Assembly (NCBI GenBank): GCA_050951845.1
Contig: JBMNJV010000001.1
Span: 124,001 to 188,000, forward strand
Origin: UBA5436 sp050951845
Lineage (GTDB): Bacteria; Bacillota; Clostridia; Saccharofermentanales; DTU023
Direction: 5' to 3'
DNA length: 64,000 bases
The notes under the pieces were generated by a model. It did no database searches. It was not told where the DNA came from and worked only from the letters and a program-made list of their open reading frames with translations. Numbering within the stretch: position 1 is the stretch's first letter; the number at the start of each line of letters is the position of its first letter. A program made the translations under genes and the position numbers. Positions 26,117 to 35,846 of the stretch are shown here, one piece after another.

Positions 26117-26627
26117 AATCACCTCGTATTTTATTTTTTATTTTCCTGCTATTCCTGCCAATAGTATAGGCACAAAGGACTGTTCTTTGGTTTGGCTTTA
26201 CATATGTATAAGGAACCAACAAACCGGGCGAAAGTTCTGAAACAATATCACGATAAAAAAGTATAACCCTGATATATTTCTGATAAACAGTATAACATCC
26301 GGTACATCTGGTTTGGCAGCATAATATTAAAAAATAATCTGTCTTAGTCAGGTAGTCAGGTCTGCCAGGAACGTATATCGCCAACATCAAAAAAAATCCG
26401 GAAAATACTGATTATAAATCCAAATTGTTGAGTAAGAACAAAAATCAAATAATACTACTTCGTTTCTTGTTCTGCATCTATCAAAGATCTCAATAAAACC
26501 TTTACAAAAAACCAAGCTGCTTCACCATTTTTCATCTAAATTTGATAAGATAATCACTATAAATATTTGTTGCTTTCAATTATCAGTGTTTTTACAGATC
26601 AGCGAAAGTATAAAAGGGGAATTTGTT
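26117..26627. promoter_or_regulatory. Leader between the ketose operon and the exporter gene, copy 2
   Basis: The same sequence as 371-881, but here the leftward gene is the DUF4432 gene, so any leftward promoter in it drives the ketose operon. A weak minus-strand candidate is TTTATC-N16-TATACT, with its -10 hexamer near 26260. No gene is seen. Confidence 0.4.
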
Positions 26628-27419
26628 ATGAATCTTATACTTTTCTTTGTCAGTTTTTTAGCAAGTGTAGTGGGTGCTATCTGCGGAATCGGTGGCGGGG
26701 TCATCATAAAACCCCTGTTGGATAGCCTGTCGATCGCTTCCGTTTCCACCATAAGCTTTTTATCAGGATGCACGGTACTTGGTATGACACTATATTCCGT
26801 TTCCAAAAGTATAAGATCGGGAGATAGCCAGGTAGATTATAAAATCGCCACGCCTTTGGCAATTGGTGCCGCATTTGGCGGTGTCGCCGGAAAATATTTG
26901 TACACATCCATTAAAGACGCATCTCCTGATCCGGAACTGGTCGGGGCTTATCAGGCAATAGCTCTCGCAGTTATTACTGTCGGTACATTGATCTATACCA
27001 TCTTCAAAGATAAAGTAAAAACACATCAATTAACAAATAAAGTCGCTTGTTTAGTTATCGGACTTTTACTTGGCATGATGTCCAGCTTTTTAGGAATCGG
27101 CGGTGGTCCGATCAACTTGGTAGTCTTATATTTCTTCTTTTCCATGTCCACCAAAATCGCTGCACAAAACAGTCTCTATATAATATTGCTCAGTCAAATT
27201 ACAAGTGTTTTATCTACTATTCTTGCCGGAGAAGTACCGGAATTTTCAGTAATCTGGCTGGTTATTATGGTAATTGGCGGAATCGGCGGCGGTATAGCCG
27301 GAAGATACATCAATACTTTTATTGATGATGCAAAGGTCAATAAACTGTTTATCGGACTGATGGTAGTTATCATAGGAATCAGCATCTATAATTCATGGCG
27401 TTTCTTAAATGTTTCCTGA
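26628..27419 (+). CDS. TauE/SafE-family membrane permease, copy 2
   Basis: A 263-residue protein identical to the one at 882, with the paired GIGGG motifs of the sulfite/sulfate exporter family and the same AGGGGA-supported start. In this copy its left neighbour is the ketose operon rather than the sixA-like gene, so read-in from upstream may differ between copies. Confidence 0.85.
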   Translation: MNLILFFVSFLASVVGAICGIGGGVIIKPLLDSLSIASVSTISFLSGCTVLGMTLYSVSKSIRSGDSQVDYKIATPLAIGAAFGGVAGKYLYTSIKDASPDPELVGAYQAIALAVITVGTLIYTIFKDKVKTHQLTNKVACLVIGLLLGMMSSFLGIGGGPINLVVLYFFFSMSTKIAAQNSLYIILLSQITSVLSTILAGEVPEFSVIWLVIMVIGGIGGGIAGRYINTFIDDAKVNKLFIGLMVVIIGISIYNSWRFLNVS

Positions 27420-27534
27420 AAAATGAACTACTCTGAAATTTTTAAAGTATTATTTACAAATTTTAGAAAATACTGATTTTTTATTTAATAGAAAAAAATA
27501 TAAATTCAAGATAGGAAAAGATATAAATTCAAGA

Positions 27535-28659
27535 TTACCGGTTTCTCGCGACCAATTGAGCAAGATGTTGTAATTTGGGAAAAACATGCTCAAAGAACAT
27601 CAAGTATCCTCGACAGAAACGATTTTGCAGATCTGCATTTTCGTTGACGATACGATGACGATAACAACCATTACGACATAAATAAAAGAATTGACAATTC
27701 TTACAAGCTTCAGGTGTGACACGTGAACGATCCTCAAAATCCCGGGCAATTTCGGACTGAAGCATTTGTTCAATCGAATCATGCTGAACCGTTCCGAGTA
27801 AATAATCATCTGTCATGTAAAAATCACAGGGATACACACTGCCATCCGCTTCTATAATCACGCTGGCAGCACATAAACCACGCTGTTCACAAGATTCAGG
27901 CATGATACCGAACATCAGATCCAGATAATTTTCGAATTGTCTGATATACGGCGCCCGGCCTTTAAGAGCATCTTCATACCAGAGATCAAATAAGCGAATT
28001 AAAAATTTTCCGTATGCTTCAGCTGTGAGAGACCATTCCTGCGGATTTTCTTTGTTGTCGAAATCAATCGGATCCAGACAAGCAATATATTGTTGATATA
28101 AGAGGCCGTTCTCTTTGTAGAATTGATAAATCTCGGAAATCGCTTCGGCAGTCTCTTTATGGACAACTGTCAGAATATTATAATCTACGTTAAATTTATT
28201 AAATAAATTTAACGTTTTAATAATTTCATTAAAAGTACCGTTTCCCGAAGGATCCTTGCGATATTTATCATGCGTTCTTTGAATGCCATCTACCGAGATA
28301 CCTGCCAAGAATCTGTTTTGAGCAAAAAAAGATGCCCATTCAGCGCTGAGTTTATAACCATTCGTTTGAATCGCTCTGTAAACAGGAATGCCCCTGCTAT
28401 TATGTTTTTCTTCGAGCTCAACATATTTTTGAAAGAAATCAAGTCCTGCCAAAGTAGGTTCTCCGCCTTGCCAAGAGATGGAACAGCTTTGATCAGCATA
28501 TTCAAAAATCATTTGGAGAGTTTTATCCAAAGTTTCAATATTCATAAAACCGCGGCATCCCTCTTCCCGATATTGCATTTCATCTTCATAGAAGCAATAT
28601 TGACAACGCATATTGCACATACCGGATGCAGGTTTAATCATGACATTAAGATGAGGCAT
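27535..28659 (-). CDS. Anaerobic sulfatase-maturating enzyme, copy 2
   Basis: Identical to the 374-residue radical-SAM/SPASM enzyme at 1789, with CNMRCQYC at residues 15-22 and the same Cys-rich C-terminus. It should install formylglycine in the sulfatases at 5793 and 31539 equally, so duplication doubles both client and activase. Confidence 0.93.
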   Translation of the reverse strand: MPHLNVMIKPASGMCNMRCQYCFYEDEMQYREEGCRGFMNIETLDKTLQMIFEYADQSCSISWQGGEPTLAGLDFFQKYVELEEKHNSRGIPVYRAIQTNGYKLSAEWASFFAQNRFLAGISVDGIQRTHDKYRKDPSGNGTFNEIIKTLNLFNKFNVDYNILTVVHKETAEAISEIYQFYKENGLLYQQYIACLDPIDFDNKENPQEWSLTAEAYGKFLIRLFDLWYEDALKGRAPYIRQFENYLDLMFGIMPESCEQRGLCAASVIIEADGSVYPCDFYMTDDYLLGTVQHDSIEQMLQSEIARDFEDRSRVTPEACKNCQFFYLCRNGCYRHRIVNENADLQNRFCRGYLMFFEHVFPKLQHLAQLVARNR

Positions 28660-28692
28660 AAAAACTCCTTGATTTCTTTGATTGTACAAACT

Positions 28693-28788
28693 ATTTTACA
28701 GTAATGATTGAAATTCAACAAGTTTTAAATAATTTGATTGATTTTCAATCACAAAATGCTTGATTTATGAAGAAATCTGTGTTACAAT
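28693..28788. promoter_or_regulatory. Divergent promoter and operator region of activase and regulator, copy 2
   Basis: This holds the leftward TTGTTG-N17-TAAAAT (28693-28721), the palindrome TGATTGA-TTT-TCAATCA (28735-28751) and the rightward TTGATT-N17-TACAAT (28760-28788), as in copy 1. Confidence 0.5.
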
Positions 28789-28821
28789 CATCAACAAAGA
28801 TACAAAAAGGGAGCATAGCGC

Positions 28822-29592
28822 TTGAGAAAAGAAAAAAGAAGAGCTCATATCATGGAAATGCTTCAGCACAGCAATACGGTTTTGATCCAGGATATTGTTG
28901 ATGCTACAGGCGTTTCAGAAGCCACTATCCGAAGAGATATCATCTATCTGGAATCTGTCGGGGCATTGAAAAGATTTTGGGGAGGCGTACAGAGGTTAGA
29001 AACACCGGACAACCTCCGTAAAGCAGGCCTTATTAGTTACAAGTCCCGCCACGATTTTGATGCTATCGGCAGTTTGGCTGCTTCCCGCTTAAAAGATAAT
29101 CAATTAATATTCATAGGCTCAGGGATGACTACACTATCCATGATTCCTTATATAAAGAACAGAAGTATCTCCGTTATTACTAACGGAATCCCGCAACTGG
29201 AAGCTTTATACGAAAAACGTATTCAAGCTCTTTTATTATGCGGTTTTTTTAAAGAGTACTCCCGGTCCCTTGTCGGAAAGGAAGCTCTTGAAATGCTTGC
29301 AAAATATAAGTTTGATCACGCCTTCCTCGGAGTCCACGGTATCGACGATAAACTTAATCTCCTTTCAGCCGATAATTACGAAGAATCAATCAAGAAAATT
29401 TGTATCCGTCAGTCTCGTCAAACTTACCTGCTTGCAGATAAAAGCAAGTTTTCCCGTACAGCCTATTATACTCTGCCGGCAGAAGATGCACGAGACACTA
29501 TTTTAATCACAGATCAAAAACCTTTCGAGCATCCGGAATGGATTGAAAAAGACGGAGGATATATCGGAAAGATCGAAAATCTATTAAGATAA
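28822..29592 (+). CDS. DeoR/GlpR-family transcriptional regulator, copy 2
   Basis: A 256-residue regulator identical to that at 3076: DeoR winged helix plus DeoRC sensor domain, TTG start behind AAAAGGGAG. Two copies acting on duplicated operators keep the repressor-to-site ratio constant. Confidence 0.92.
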   Translation: MRKEKRRAHIMEMLQHSNTVLIQDIVDATGVSEATIRRDIIYLESVGALKRFWGGVQRLETPDNLRKAGLISYKSRHDFDAIGSLAASRLKDNQLIFIGSGMTTLSMIPYIKNRSISVITNGIPQLEALYEKRIQALLLCGFFKEYSRSLVGKEALEMLAKYKFDHAFLGVHGIDDKLNLLSADNYEESIKKICIRQSRQTYLLADKSKFSRTAYYTLPAEDARDTILITDQKPFEHPEWIEKDGGYIGKIENLLR

Positions 29593-29600
29593 AGTCACTT

Positions 29601-29705
29601 CTGATTGAATTTCGATCATCAATGACCGAGATTCAATAAGTAACTTAAAAATCAGTCAAAAATCAGTCAAAACTGTTGACACGTTCATATTGGGTACGCT
29701 ATATT
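29601..29705 (+). promoter_or_regulatory. Control region of the PTS-sulfatase operon, copy 2
   Basis: TGATTGAA at 29602, tandem AAAAATCAGTC at 29647 and 29658, and TTGACA-N18-TATATT (29676-29705), all as in copy 1. Confidence 0.6.
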
Positions 29706-29809
29706 TTAATATGTAACATAGGTAACGGCATGTTGCATATTTCATAAAAATCCTTTTCTATGTTTAGCCGGCATAGACAAATGGAACAAATTTTTAAGGA
29801 GGGCTACGT

Positions 29810-31141
29810 ATGGACAAGGTTATTAATTTTCTGGTTAATGACTTACTAACTACCCCTACCATCGTTATCGGTTTACTGATCATGCTTGGATATATCCTGC
29901 AAAAGGAGTCCGCTGTTAAAGTTATTACCGGTACTGTCAGCGCCATGGTAGGTATGCAATTAATCGTCTTCGGCGGAGGACAATTTTCAAATCTTTTCAA
30001 ACCAATCACTGAAGCTGTTGCTGCAAAAACGGGAGTTCAAGGATATTTAATGGACTCCTATGCTATGAGAACAGCAAGCTTAGAGGCTTTAGGAGATAAA
30101 GCCGGTTGGATGGGATATGTTTTCCTGATTGCATTCGCAGTAAATATTCTACTCGTGTATTTCGGAAAATATACAAAAGCAAGAGGTGTTTTCTTAACAG
30201 GTAATGCCGGTACAGCTCACTCACAAGGTATGCTTTGGCTAATGGTCGCAAACTTTGCTTTATCATCACCTGTTCTGATTATTGCTTCCGGTGTTATTGT
30301 AGGTATCTACTGGGCCTACTCCACAACTTTAGCAGCCAAAGTTGTCGATGAAGTTACAGAAGGTGGCGGCTTTACGGTCGGACATAACCAGCAAGTCGGC
30401 ATTTGGTTCTTCGGACGTTTAGCAGAAAAAATGGCACCGAAGAAAAAAGACAAAAAGATCCTTGACTGTGATCACCTGGAACTTCCGGGCTGGCTGGCGA
30501 TATTTAACAACAACGTTGTTTCTATCGCTATTCTGATGACCATTTTCGTCGGACTTTTCTGCATTCCTCTAGGCTTTGAAGGTCTTCAGGAATTAGCCGG
30601 CAAGAAACACTGGAGTATCTTCCTGATCTTATTAGGAATCCAATTCTCCATGTTCATGGTTATCTTGCTCCAAGGTGTTCGTATGCTTTGTTCAGAATTA
30701 ACAGCATCATTCCAAGGTATCCAACAAAAAATTGTACCTAATGCAGTTCCCGCTATTGACGTTGCAGCTTTATTACCTTTCTCACCGAACGCAACAACTT
30801 TCGGATTCTTATTCTGTACACTGGGAACCGTCATTTCCATGCTTATCTTAAGTGCTACAGGCAGTCCTATCATGGTTCTTCCGGGATTCACACCTCTCTT
30901 CTTCTCAGGTGGTCCTATCGGTGTTGTAGCTAATAAAAAGGGCGGCTTAAAAGCAGTTATTATTTGCTGTACTTTACTCGGTGTAATTCAAACTTTCGGT
31001 ACCGTATGGGCAATCACACAAATGAACTATCCGGAAGGTATGGGATGGTCCGGTATGTTTGACCTTTCAACAGTATGGCCGGCACTCATTCAAGTATTAC
31101 GTTGGATCGGCAGTGTTTTCGGATTTACTATTGCTTATTAG
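29810..31141 (+). CDS. PTS EIIC, ascorbate (UlaA)-type, copy 2
   Basis: A 443-residue membrane carrier identical to that at 4064, with the same AGGAGG-led ATG. First gene of the second PTS-sulfatase operon; no EIIA is encoded beside this copy either. Confidence 0.9.
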   Translation: MDKVINFLVNDLLTTPTIVIGLLIMLGYILQKESAVKVITGTVSAMVGMQLIVFGGGQFSNLFKPITEAVAAKTGVQGYLMDSYAMRTASLEALGDKAGWMGYVFLIAFAVNILLVYFGKYTKARGVFLTGNAGTAHSQGMLWLMVANFALSSPVLIIASGVIVGIYWAYSTTLAAKVVDEVTEGGGFTVGHNQQVGIWFFGRLAEKMAPKKKDKKILDCDHLELPGWLAIFNNNVVSIAILMTIFVGLFCIPLGFEGLQELAGKKHWSIFLILLGIQFSMFMVILLQGVRMLCSELTASFQGIQQKIVPNAVPAIDVAALLPFSPNATTFGFLFCTLGTVISMLILSATGSPIMVLPGFTPLFFSGGPIGVVANKKGGLKAVIICCTLLGVIQTFGTVWAITQMNYPEGMGWSGMFDLSTVWPALIQVLRWIGSVFGFTIAY

Positions 31142-31219
31142 ACATATTAAATTAATTGCTAAAGCATCTAAAATTGTATATTAATCTTATCATTAAGCAT
31201 TCATTGAAAGGAGTTTATT

Positions 31220-31537
31220 ATGAGTAAAAGTTCAATCAACGTATTATTTGTTTGCGGTATGGGTATGGGCACAAGCACCATGGCAGAACTCGGTGTTAAA
31301 AGAGAATTAAAACCTCTGAAAATCAGCGCTGAAGTTGATCATACTTCACTCGGCATGATGGCATCTCGCAGAGAATGGGCAGATATCATTGTGATCTTAA
31401 GAAATCTCTTTACCGAAGTTGTGCCGCAAGAAGGTGAGTTCTTTATTCCGGTTGTCAACGTCATGGCTTCCAAAGATATCGCAGCTCAAATTAACGAAAT
31501 TGTTGTAGAACATTTCCCGGGTGCAAAGGAGAGTTAA
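31220..31537 (+). CDS. PTS EIIB, ascorbate (UlaB)-type, copy 2
   Basis: A 105-residue EIIB identical to that at 5474, phosphocysteine at residue 12 (VCGMGMGTS). It ends 1 nt before the sulfatase start, indicating coupling. Confidence 0.9.
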   Translation: MSKSSINVLFVCGMGMGTSTMAELGVKRELKPLKISAEVDHTSLGMMASRREWADIIVILRNLFTEVVPQEGEFFIPVVNVMASKDIAAQINEIVVEHFPGAKES

Positions 31538-31538
31538 G

Positions 31539-33026
31539 ATGAGAGCCATCATTGTATTTTTCGATACTCTCAATCGTGACTATTTACCGCAATACAATCC
31601 TGATTGCGGTACCATCGCACCAAATTTTGCAAGATTGGCCGAACGCAGCGTTCAATTCGACAACAACTATGTCGGATCTATGCCTTGTATTCCTGCCAGA
31701 AGAGATGTCCATACAGGCCGCTATAATTTTCTTCATAGAGAATGGGGACCGTTAGAGCCTTTTGATGACTCTATGCCGGAAATTCTGAAAAAGAACGGAA
31801 TTTATACCCATTTAATCTCTGACCATCTGCACTACTGGGAAGACGGCGGGGCAACCTATCACTCCCGTTACTCCTCCTGGGAAATAGTTCGTGGTCAGGC
31901 AGGCGATCACTGGAAAGGCGAGCTTAAAGATCCTGAAGTTCCGGAAGTAGTTCGCGTTCCTCAAAGGCAGCAAGGTGGCGGTATAGCATCAGGATGGCGC
32001 TATGACTGGATAAACCGCGGGCATATCAAATCCGAGGCAGATTTCCCTCAAACTCAGTGTTTTGATTTGAGTTGTGAATTCATCGAAAAGAATAAAGACT
32101 ACGATAACTGGTTCCTGCATATTGAGACTTTCGATCCTCATGAACCTTTCTTCGTGCCTCAAAAATATTTAGATATGTATCCGACAGATTATGACGGCAA
32201 GCTCTTCGACTGGCCGCGCGGCCCGCTGCAAGAAAGTGAAGAAGTTGTACAAGAAGCCAGAAGACGTTATCAGGCTCTGATCACCATGTGCGACCGGAGT
32301 TTGGGACGCATCATGGATATGATGGACGAGTATAACATGTGGGATGATACCCTCCTACTCGTAGGAACGGACCATGGCTTCCTTTTAGGCGAACATGATT
32401 ATTGGGGTAAAAATTTAATGCCTTATTACAATCAAGTTGCCCATGCTCCTCTGTTTATCTGGGATCCGCGTTACGGCGTGAAAGGAGAGCACAGAGAATC
32501 TCTCGTTCAAATGATAGACTGGACACCAACTTTATTAAATTTCTTCGGCCAAGACATTCCGGAGGATGTTCAAGGGAGCAAATTGGATAACGTTATCACA
32601 GATGATGAGTCTAACAGAGATTATGCACTCTTCGGAGTTTTCAGCGGTCATGCCAATATTACTGATGGCAGATACGTTTACATGAGAGCTCCGGAGCCGG
32701 ATAAAAAAGACGATGTCTATAACTACACTCTGATGCCGGTTCATATGATGAATCGTTTCACACCTGATGAATTGAGAGATATGGAGCTTCATCCTCCTTT
32801 CTCCTTCACGAAAGGTTGTTCCGTCTTAAAGATTAAGAGCAAAGACCGTTACAACGTAGCCCGCTATGGTACACGTCTCTACGATCTCGAAAATGATCCC
32901 AAACAGGAAAATCCCATTGACGATCCTGAAATCGAAGAGAGAATGAAACGTCTGCTCGTAAAAGCATTGAAAGAAAATGATTGTCCGAAGGAACAATACG
33001 TAAGATATGGTTTAACAGAAGAATAG
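31539..33026 (+). CDS. Cytoplasmic Cys-type sulfatase, copy 2
   Basis: A 495-residue sulfatase identical to that at 5793: formylglycine precursor Cys50 in CIPAR, metal sites FFDTLNRD and GTDHG, no signal peptide. The operon closes with the same terminator. Confidence 0.93.
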   Translation: MRAIIVFFDTLNRDYLPQYNPDCGTIAPNFARLAERSVQFDNNYVGSMPCIPARRDVHTGRYNFLHREWGPLEPFDDSMPEILKKNGIYTHLISDHLHYWEDGGATYHSRYSSWEIVRGQAGDHWKGELKDPEVPEVVRVPQRQQGGGIASGWRYDWINRGHIKSEADFPQTQCFDLSCEFIEKNKDYDNWFLHIETFDPHEPFFVPQKYLDMYPTDYDGKLFDWPRGPLQESEEVVQEARRRYQALITMCDRSLGRIMDMMDEYNMWDDTLLLVGTDHGFLLGEHDYWGKNLMPYYNQVAHAPLFIWDPRYGVKGEHRESLVQMIDWTPTLLNFFGQDIPEDVQGSKLDNVITDDESNRDYALFGVFSGHANITDGRYVYMRAPEPDKKDDVYNYTLMPVHMMNRFTPDELRDMELHPPFSFTKGCSVLKIKSKDRYNVARYGTRLYDLENDPKQENPIDDPEIEERMKRLLVKALKENDCPKEQYVRYGLTEE

Positions 33027-33057
33027 CTTTACAGTTCCATTGATAAACCGGACCAAC

Positions 33058-33102
33058 AAAAAAGCCTTTCCCATGATTCTCTTTAACGGGAGAGGCTTTT
33101 TT
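33058..33102 (+). terminator. Rho-independent terminator after the sulfatase, copy 2
   Basis: GCCTTTCCC/GGGAGAGGC stem flanked by A and T runs, identical to 7312-7356. Confidence 0.85.
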
Positions 33103-33228
33103 ATATTCAGAATTTTATGACTTCCGACATTTTGCACTTTCCGACATTTGATCCCTGCAAATACAGGCTGTCATTTGCCGGCCACCTCTATCTGAAACCA
33201 CATTGTCGGGATGTATTCCTGAAATACT

Positions 33229-34500
33229 TCAGCCAATCATCCTCTTTCCTGAATAAAGAGACTTACAATTACCGTCACAAATTTGAGTACGTATTTTCAG
33301 TTTATAGTTTTTGTCACGTTCGGTGAAAATCGGCAAGTTGCAAATTCGGGTGCTTGTTTTGAGTTTGCCGGAAAGCAGAGCAGAGACACGTTTTTGTATC
33401 TCTTCTTCTATTTGAACATCTCCCAGAACATAGACCTCAAGCTCAAGTACATCACCGGCAAATTCAGCCTTAACATCTGCCAATTCTTTGATACCAAACA
33501 GCACTTCATCCAGATCCGACATGCGCAAATTATCGTCAAGACGCCCCTCCACCTCTATTCTGGCACTCACGGCTCCGCAAGGACACGGCTCCGCCAGGAT
33601 ACGGGCCCTGTCACCCGTCCTGTATCTTATGAGCGGCATTATCTCCATTCCTACGGTCGTTATAACCAATTCTCCGTAGTCACCGTCAGGGACAGGTTTC
33701 CCGTTTTTTCCGATAATTTCAGTAATAATATGATTCTCCCTGACATGCATGCCCTCATGAGCCTGACAGGTTACAGCTCCTCCGAGACAAGATTCTCTGA
33801 GACCGTAGTGCGGAAAGAGCCTGCTGCCCAGTATATCTTCGATTTCCCGCTGAACAGAAACAGAACAGACATCCGCAGAAACCAGGGCGCGTTTTAATGT
33901 AGAATTATTACCGCAGAATCTGAGCAATGAGAGCAGGGGTACCGGCATGCCTATATATGTATCGGGACGCTCAATACGCATCATTTCATTCAGTTCCGCA
34001 TAACTTAAGTCCGAACCTGCCCTGATAGGCTTTGCACCCAGCAATTCCACCGCCCTTGCTATCAGCTCGCCCAGGCCGCCAGAAACGGAAAAAGGCATAG
34101 TAATCAGCACAGTTTCGCCAGCCGCAGTCATCTCGGATATACCCGCAGCAAAAAAGCTGACTGTATTCTCCAAATCCCCGTCGGAATAAAAGATCCTCTT
34201 GGAAGGACCTGTGGTTCCGCTGGTGATGCCTGAAATAACCCTGCTCACCTCCGACTGAGAACCGAGAAGTAAAGAAGCAGCGTTTTCAGCCAGATCTTCT
34301 GCAGTTGTAAAGGGAAGGCCGGCTAATTCTCTCAGACTTGTGAGATGCTCCGGCAGATCAGCATAAAATCCCCCTCGTTTTTTTTCCTTGGCTAAGAGGG
34401 CATTCAGCTTGCTCAGCTGCAAGTTATCCAATATCTCTCCGGTCAAACAGGGAATATTTTCTTGATCACAGATCCATTTATCTAAGGCAGACTTTTTCAT
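33229..34500 (-). CDS. AMP-forming CoA ligase, DVU_1553-like, copy 2
   Basis: Identical to the ligase at 7483 (TSGTTGPSKRI loop, YGLRES, YRTGD). The frame is open to a TTG at 34548; the ATG at 34500 is chosen with the same uncertainty. It is the last gene of the leftward hydroxylase run. Confidence 0.82.
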   Translation of the reverse strand: MKKSALDKWICDQENIPCLTGEILDNLQLSKLNALLAKEKKRGGFYADLPEHLTSLRELAGLPFTTAEDLAENAASLLLGSQSEVSRVISGITSGTTGPSKRIFYSDGDLENTVSFFAAGISEMTAAGETVLITMPFSVSGGLGELIARAVELLGAKPIRAGSDLSYAELNEMMRIERPDTYIGMPVPLLSLLRFCGNNSTLKRALVSADVCSVSVQREIEDILGSRLFPHYGLRESCLGGAVTCQAHEGMHVRENHIITEIIGKNGKPVPDGDYGELVITTVGMEIMPLIRYRTGDRARILAEPCPCGAVSARIEVEGRLDDNLRMSDLDEVLFGIKELADVKAEFAGDVLELEVYVLGDVQIEEEIQKRVSALLSGKLKTSTRICNLPIFTERDKNYKLKIRTQICDGNCKSLYSGKRMIG

Positions 34501-34603
34501 TTTCCGTATCAGGTCTCTCCTTTGCTGTGCGTGAGTTTGCAGAAGCAAAAAGGAACTATGTCACGCTCACTGTCTGCTGCACAAAATAATATGAATTTCT
34601 GAC

Positions 34604-35029
34604 TTAAATCAAATCGTATTTCTGCATGATCAAGATGCATTTTTCCAGCGTGTCTCTGACTACCATGGGGCAGCGCAGTACTTTGTTGCCCGGATCACCT
34701 TCCAAAATCTGCCTGCAGTCTATACCGCCGTATTCGGCAGTATATTCAACAAACCATTCATATAACTCTTTTGACATGCTTTTCAAATTGACGTTCTCCA
34801 CTTCGTCATCTCCGCCTCTTCCGCCAAAATAACTTAAAAAGCACATTCCCCCGCTGAGAGCGCCGCAGACCTCGCCAGAACCGTCAAGGCCTCCTCTCAG
34901 ACCGGCCATGGCACGGACTAAGTCAGGATTTTCCTTACCCTCACTCTCAAGAGCAATCAATAGTATTACCTGTGCACAAGAATAACCTTTTTGCGAAAGC
35001 TCTAATAGTCTGTCGAAGATATCACTCAT
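34604..35029 (-). CDS. C_GCAxxG_C_C family protein, copy 2
   Basis: A 141-residue Cys-rich protein identical to that at 8858, with GEVCGALSGGMC as the family core. ATG at 35029 behind AAAGGA. Confidence 0.85.
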   Translation of the reverse strand: MSDIFDRLLELSQKGYSCAQVILLIALESEGKENPDLVRAMAGLRGGLDGSGEVCGALSGGMCFLSYFGGRGGDDEVENVNLKSMSKELYEWFVEYTAEYGGIDCRQILEGDPGNKVLRCPMVVRDTLEKCILIMQKYDLI

Positions 35030-35034
35030 AGAAT

Positions 35035-35625
35035 TCACATCCTTTCACTGACACTTAAAAAATACCTGAATCTTTTTGTACAATAATCATCGTGTTTAAG
35101 CTTACAGAACTTCTCCGCAGTCCCGTCCCATATCCTCTCAATGTAATAGTATTTCCATTCGTCAGTAATATCCACACAGGATAGGGGGTTAAAACCGCCT
35201 GTCCGCAAAAATTTATAAAAATTTGCCTCATCACCATAAAAAATATCTGAGAGGAGAAGTTTTCCGCCTCTTATCAGCAGCCTGTGAGCTTCCCTGAGAG
35301 CTGCGCAGCCATCTCCCGAGATAAAAAAAGCACATTCGGATATAATCGCTTCAAAGCTCCCGTCGGAAAAACAGGCCCTCAACATATCGCCTCCGGTCAC
35401 ATCTTCCCCGGGCTCCAGATCTATACCGCAGGCATCAAAACCCAGCTCTTTTAATAGTTTGAGAGTAGCTCCGCTCCCGGCTCCCATGTCCAGAATTCTG
35501 CAGGGCTCAATACCCGAATGCTTGATCAGACGTCTCGTTGTTTTCCGGCCGCCGGGATGCCTTTCAAGCTTCTCTTTATATCCCGTGTTCAGACATAAAG
35601 AATCAGTAAATCCTGATACATCCAC
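35035..35625 (-). CDS. Class I SAM-dependent methyltransferase, copy 2
   Basis: Identical to the protein at 9289; SAM motif LDMGAGSGAT, GTG start overlapping the upstream stop. The acceptor is unknown. Confidence 0.85.
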   Translation of the reverse strand: MDVSGFTDSLCLNTGYKEKLERHPGGRKTTRRLIKHSGIEPCRILDMGAGSGATLKLLKELGFDACGIDLEPGEDVTGGDMLRACFSDGSFEAIISECAFFISGDGCAALREAHRLLIRGGKLLLSDIFYGDEANFYKFLRTGGFNPLSCVDITDEWKYYYIERIWDGTAEKFCKLKHDDYCTKRFRYFLSVSERM

Positions 35626-35846
35626 TACTTATCCTCCAGAACCTTCTCTACGGAAAGAACCTTACCCAGAGCCAAATCCTCCGGGACATAAACAAAGCCG
35701 CATTTAGGGCAGGCGGGTAACTCGACGGGAAATGAATTGTCCAGATATTCAAAAACCGCCTCCGTCTTTTCCAGAGGGATACCGCACTTGCTGCAGATGA
35801 GATTTTCCTCCGCTTCCACAGAGTAATATACTTTATTGTCTGTCAT
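35625..35846 (-). CDS. Small CxxC-CxxC redox/zinc-ribbon protein, copy 2
   Basis: A 73-residue protein identical to that at 9879, with CSKC and CPKC knuckles and an ATGA overlap with the Fe-S protein gene. Confidence 0.8.
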   Translation of the reverse strand: MTDNKVYYSVEAEENLICSKCGIPLEKTEAVFEYLDNSFPVELPACPKCGFVYVPEDLALGKVLSVEKVLEDK

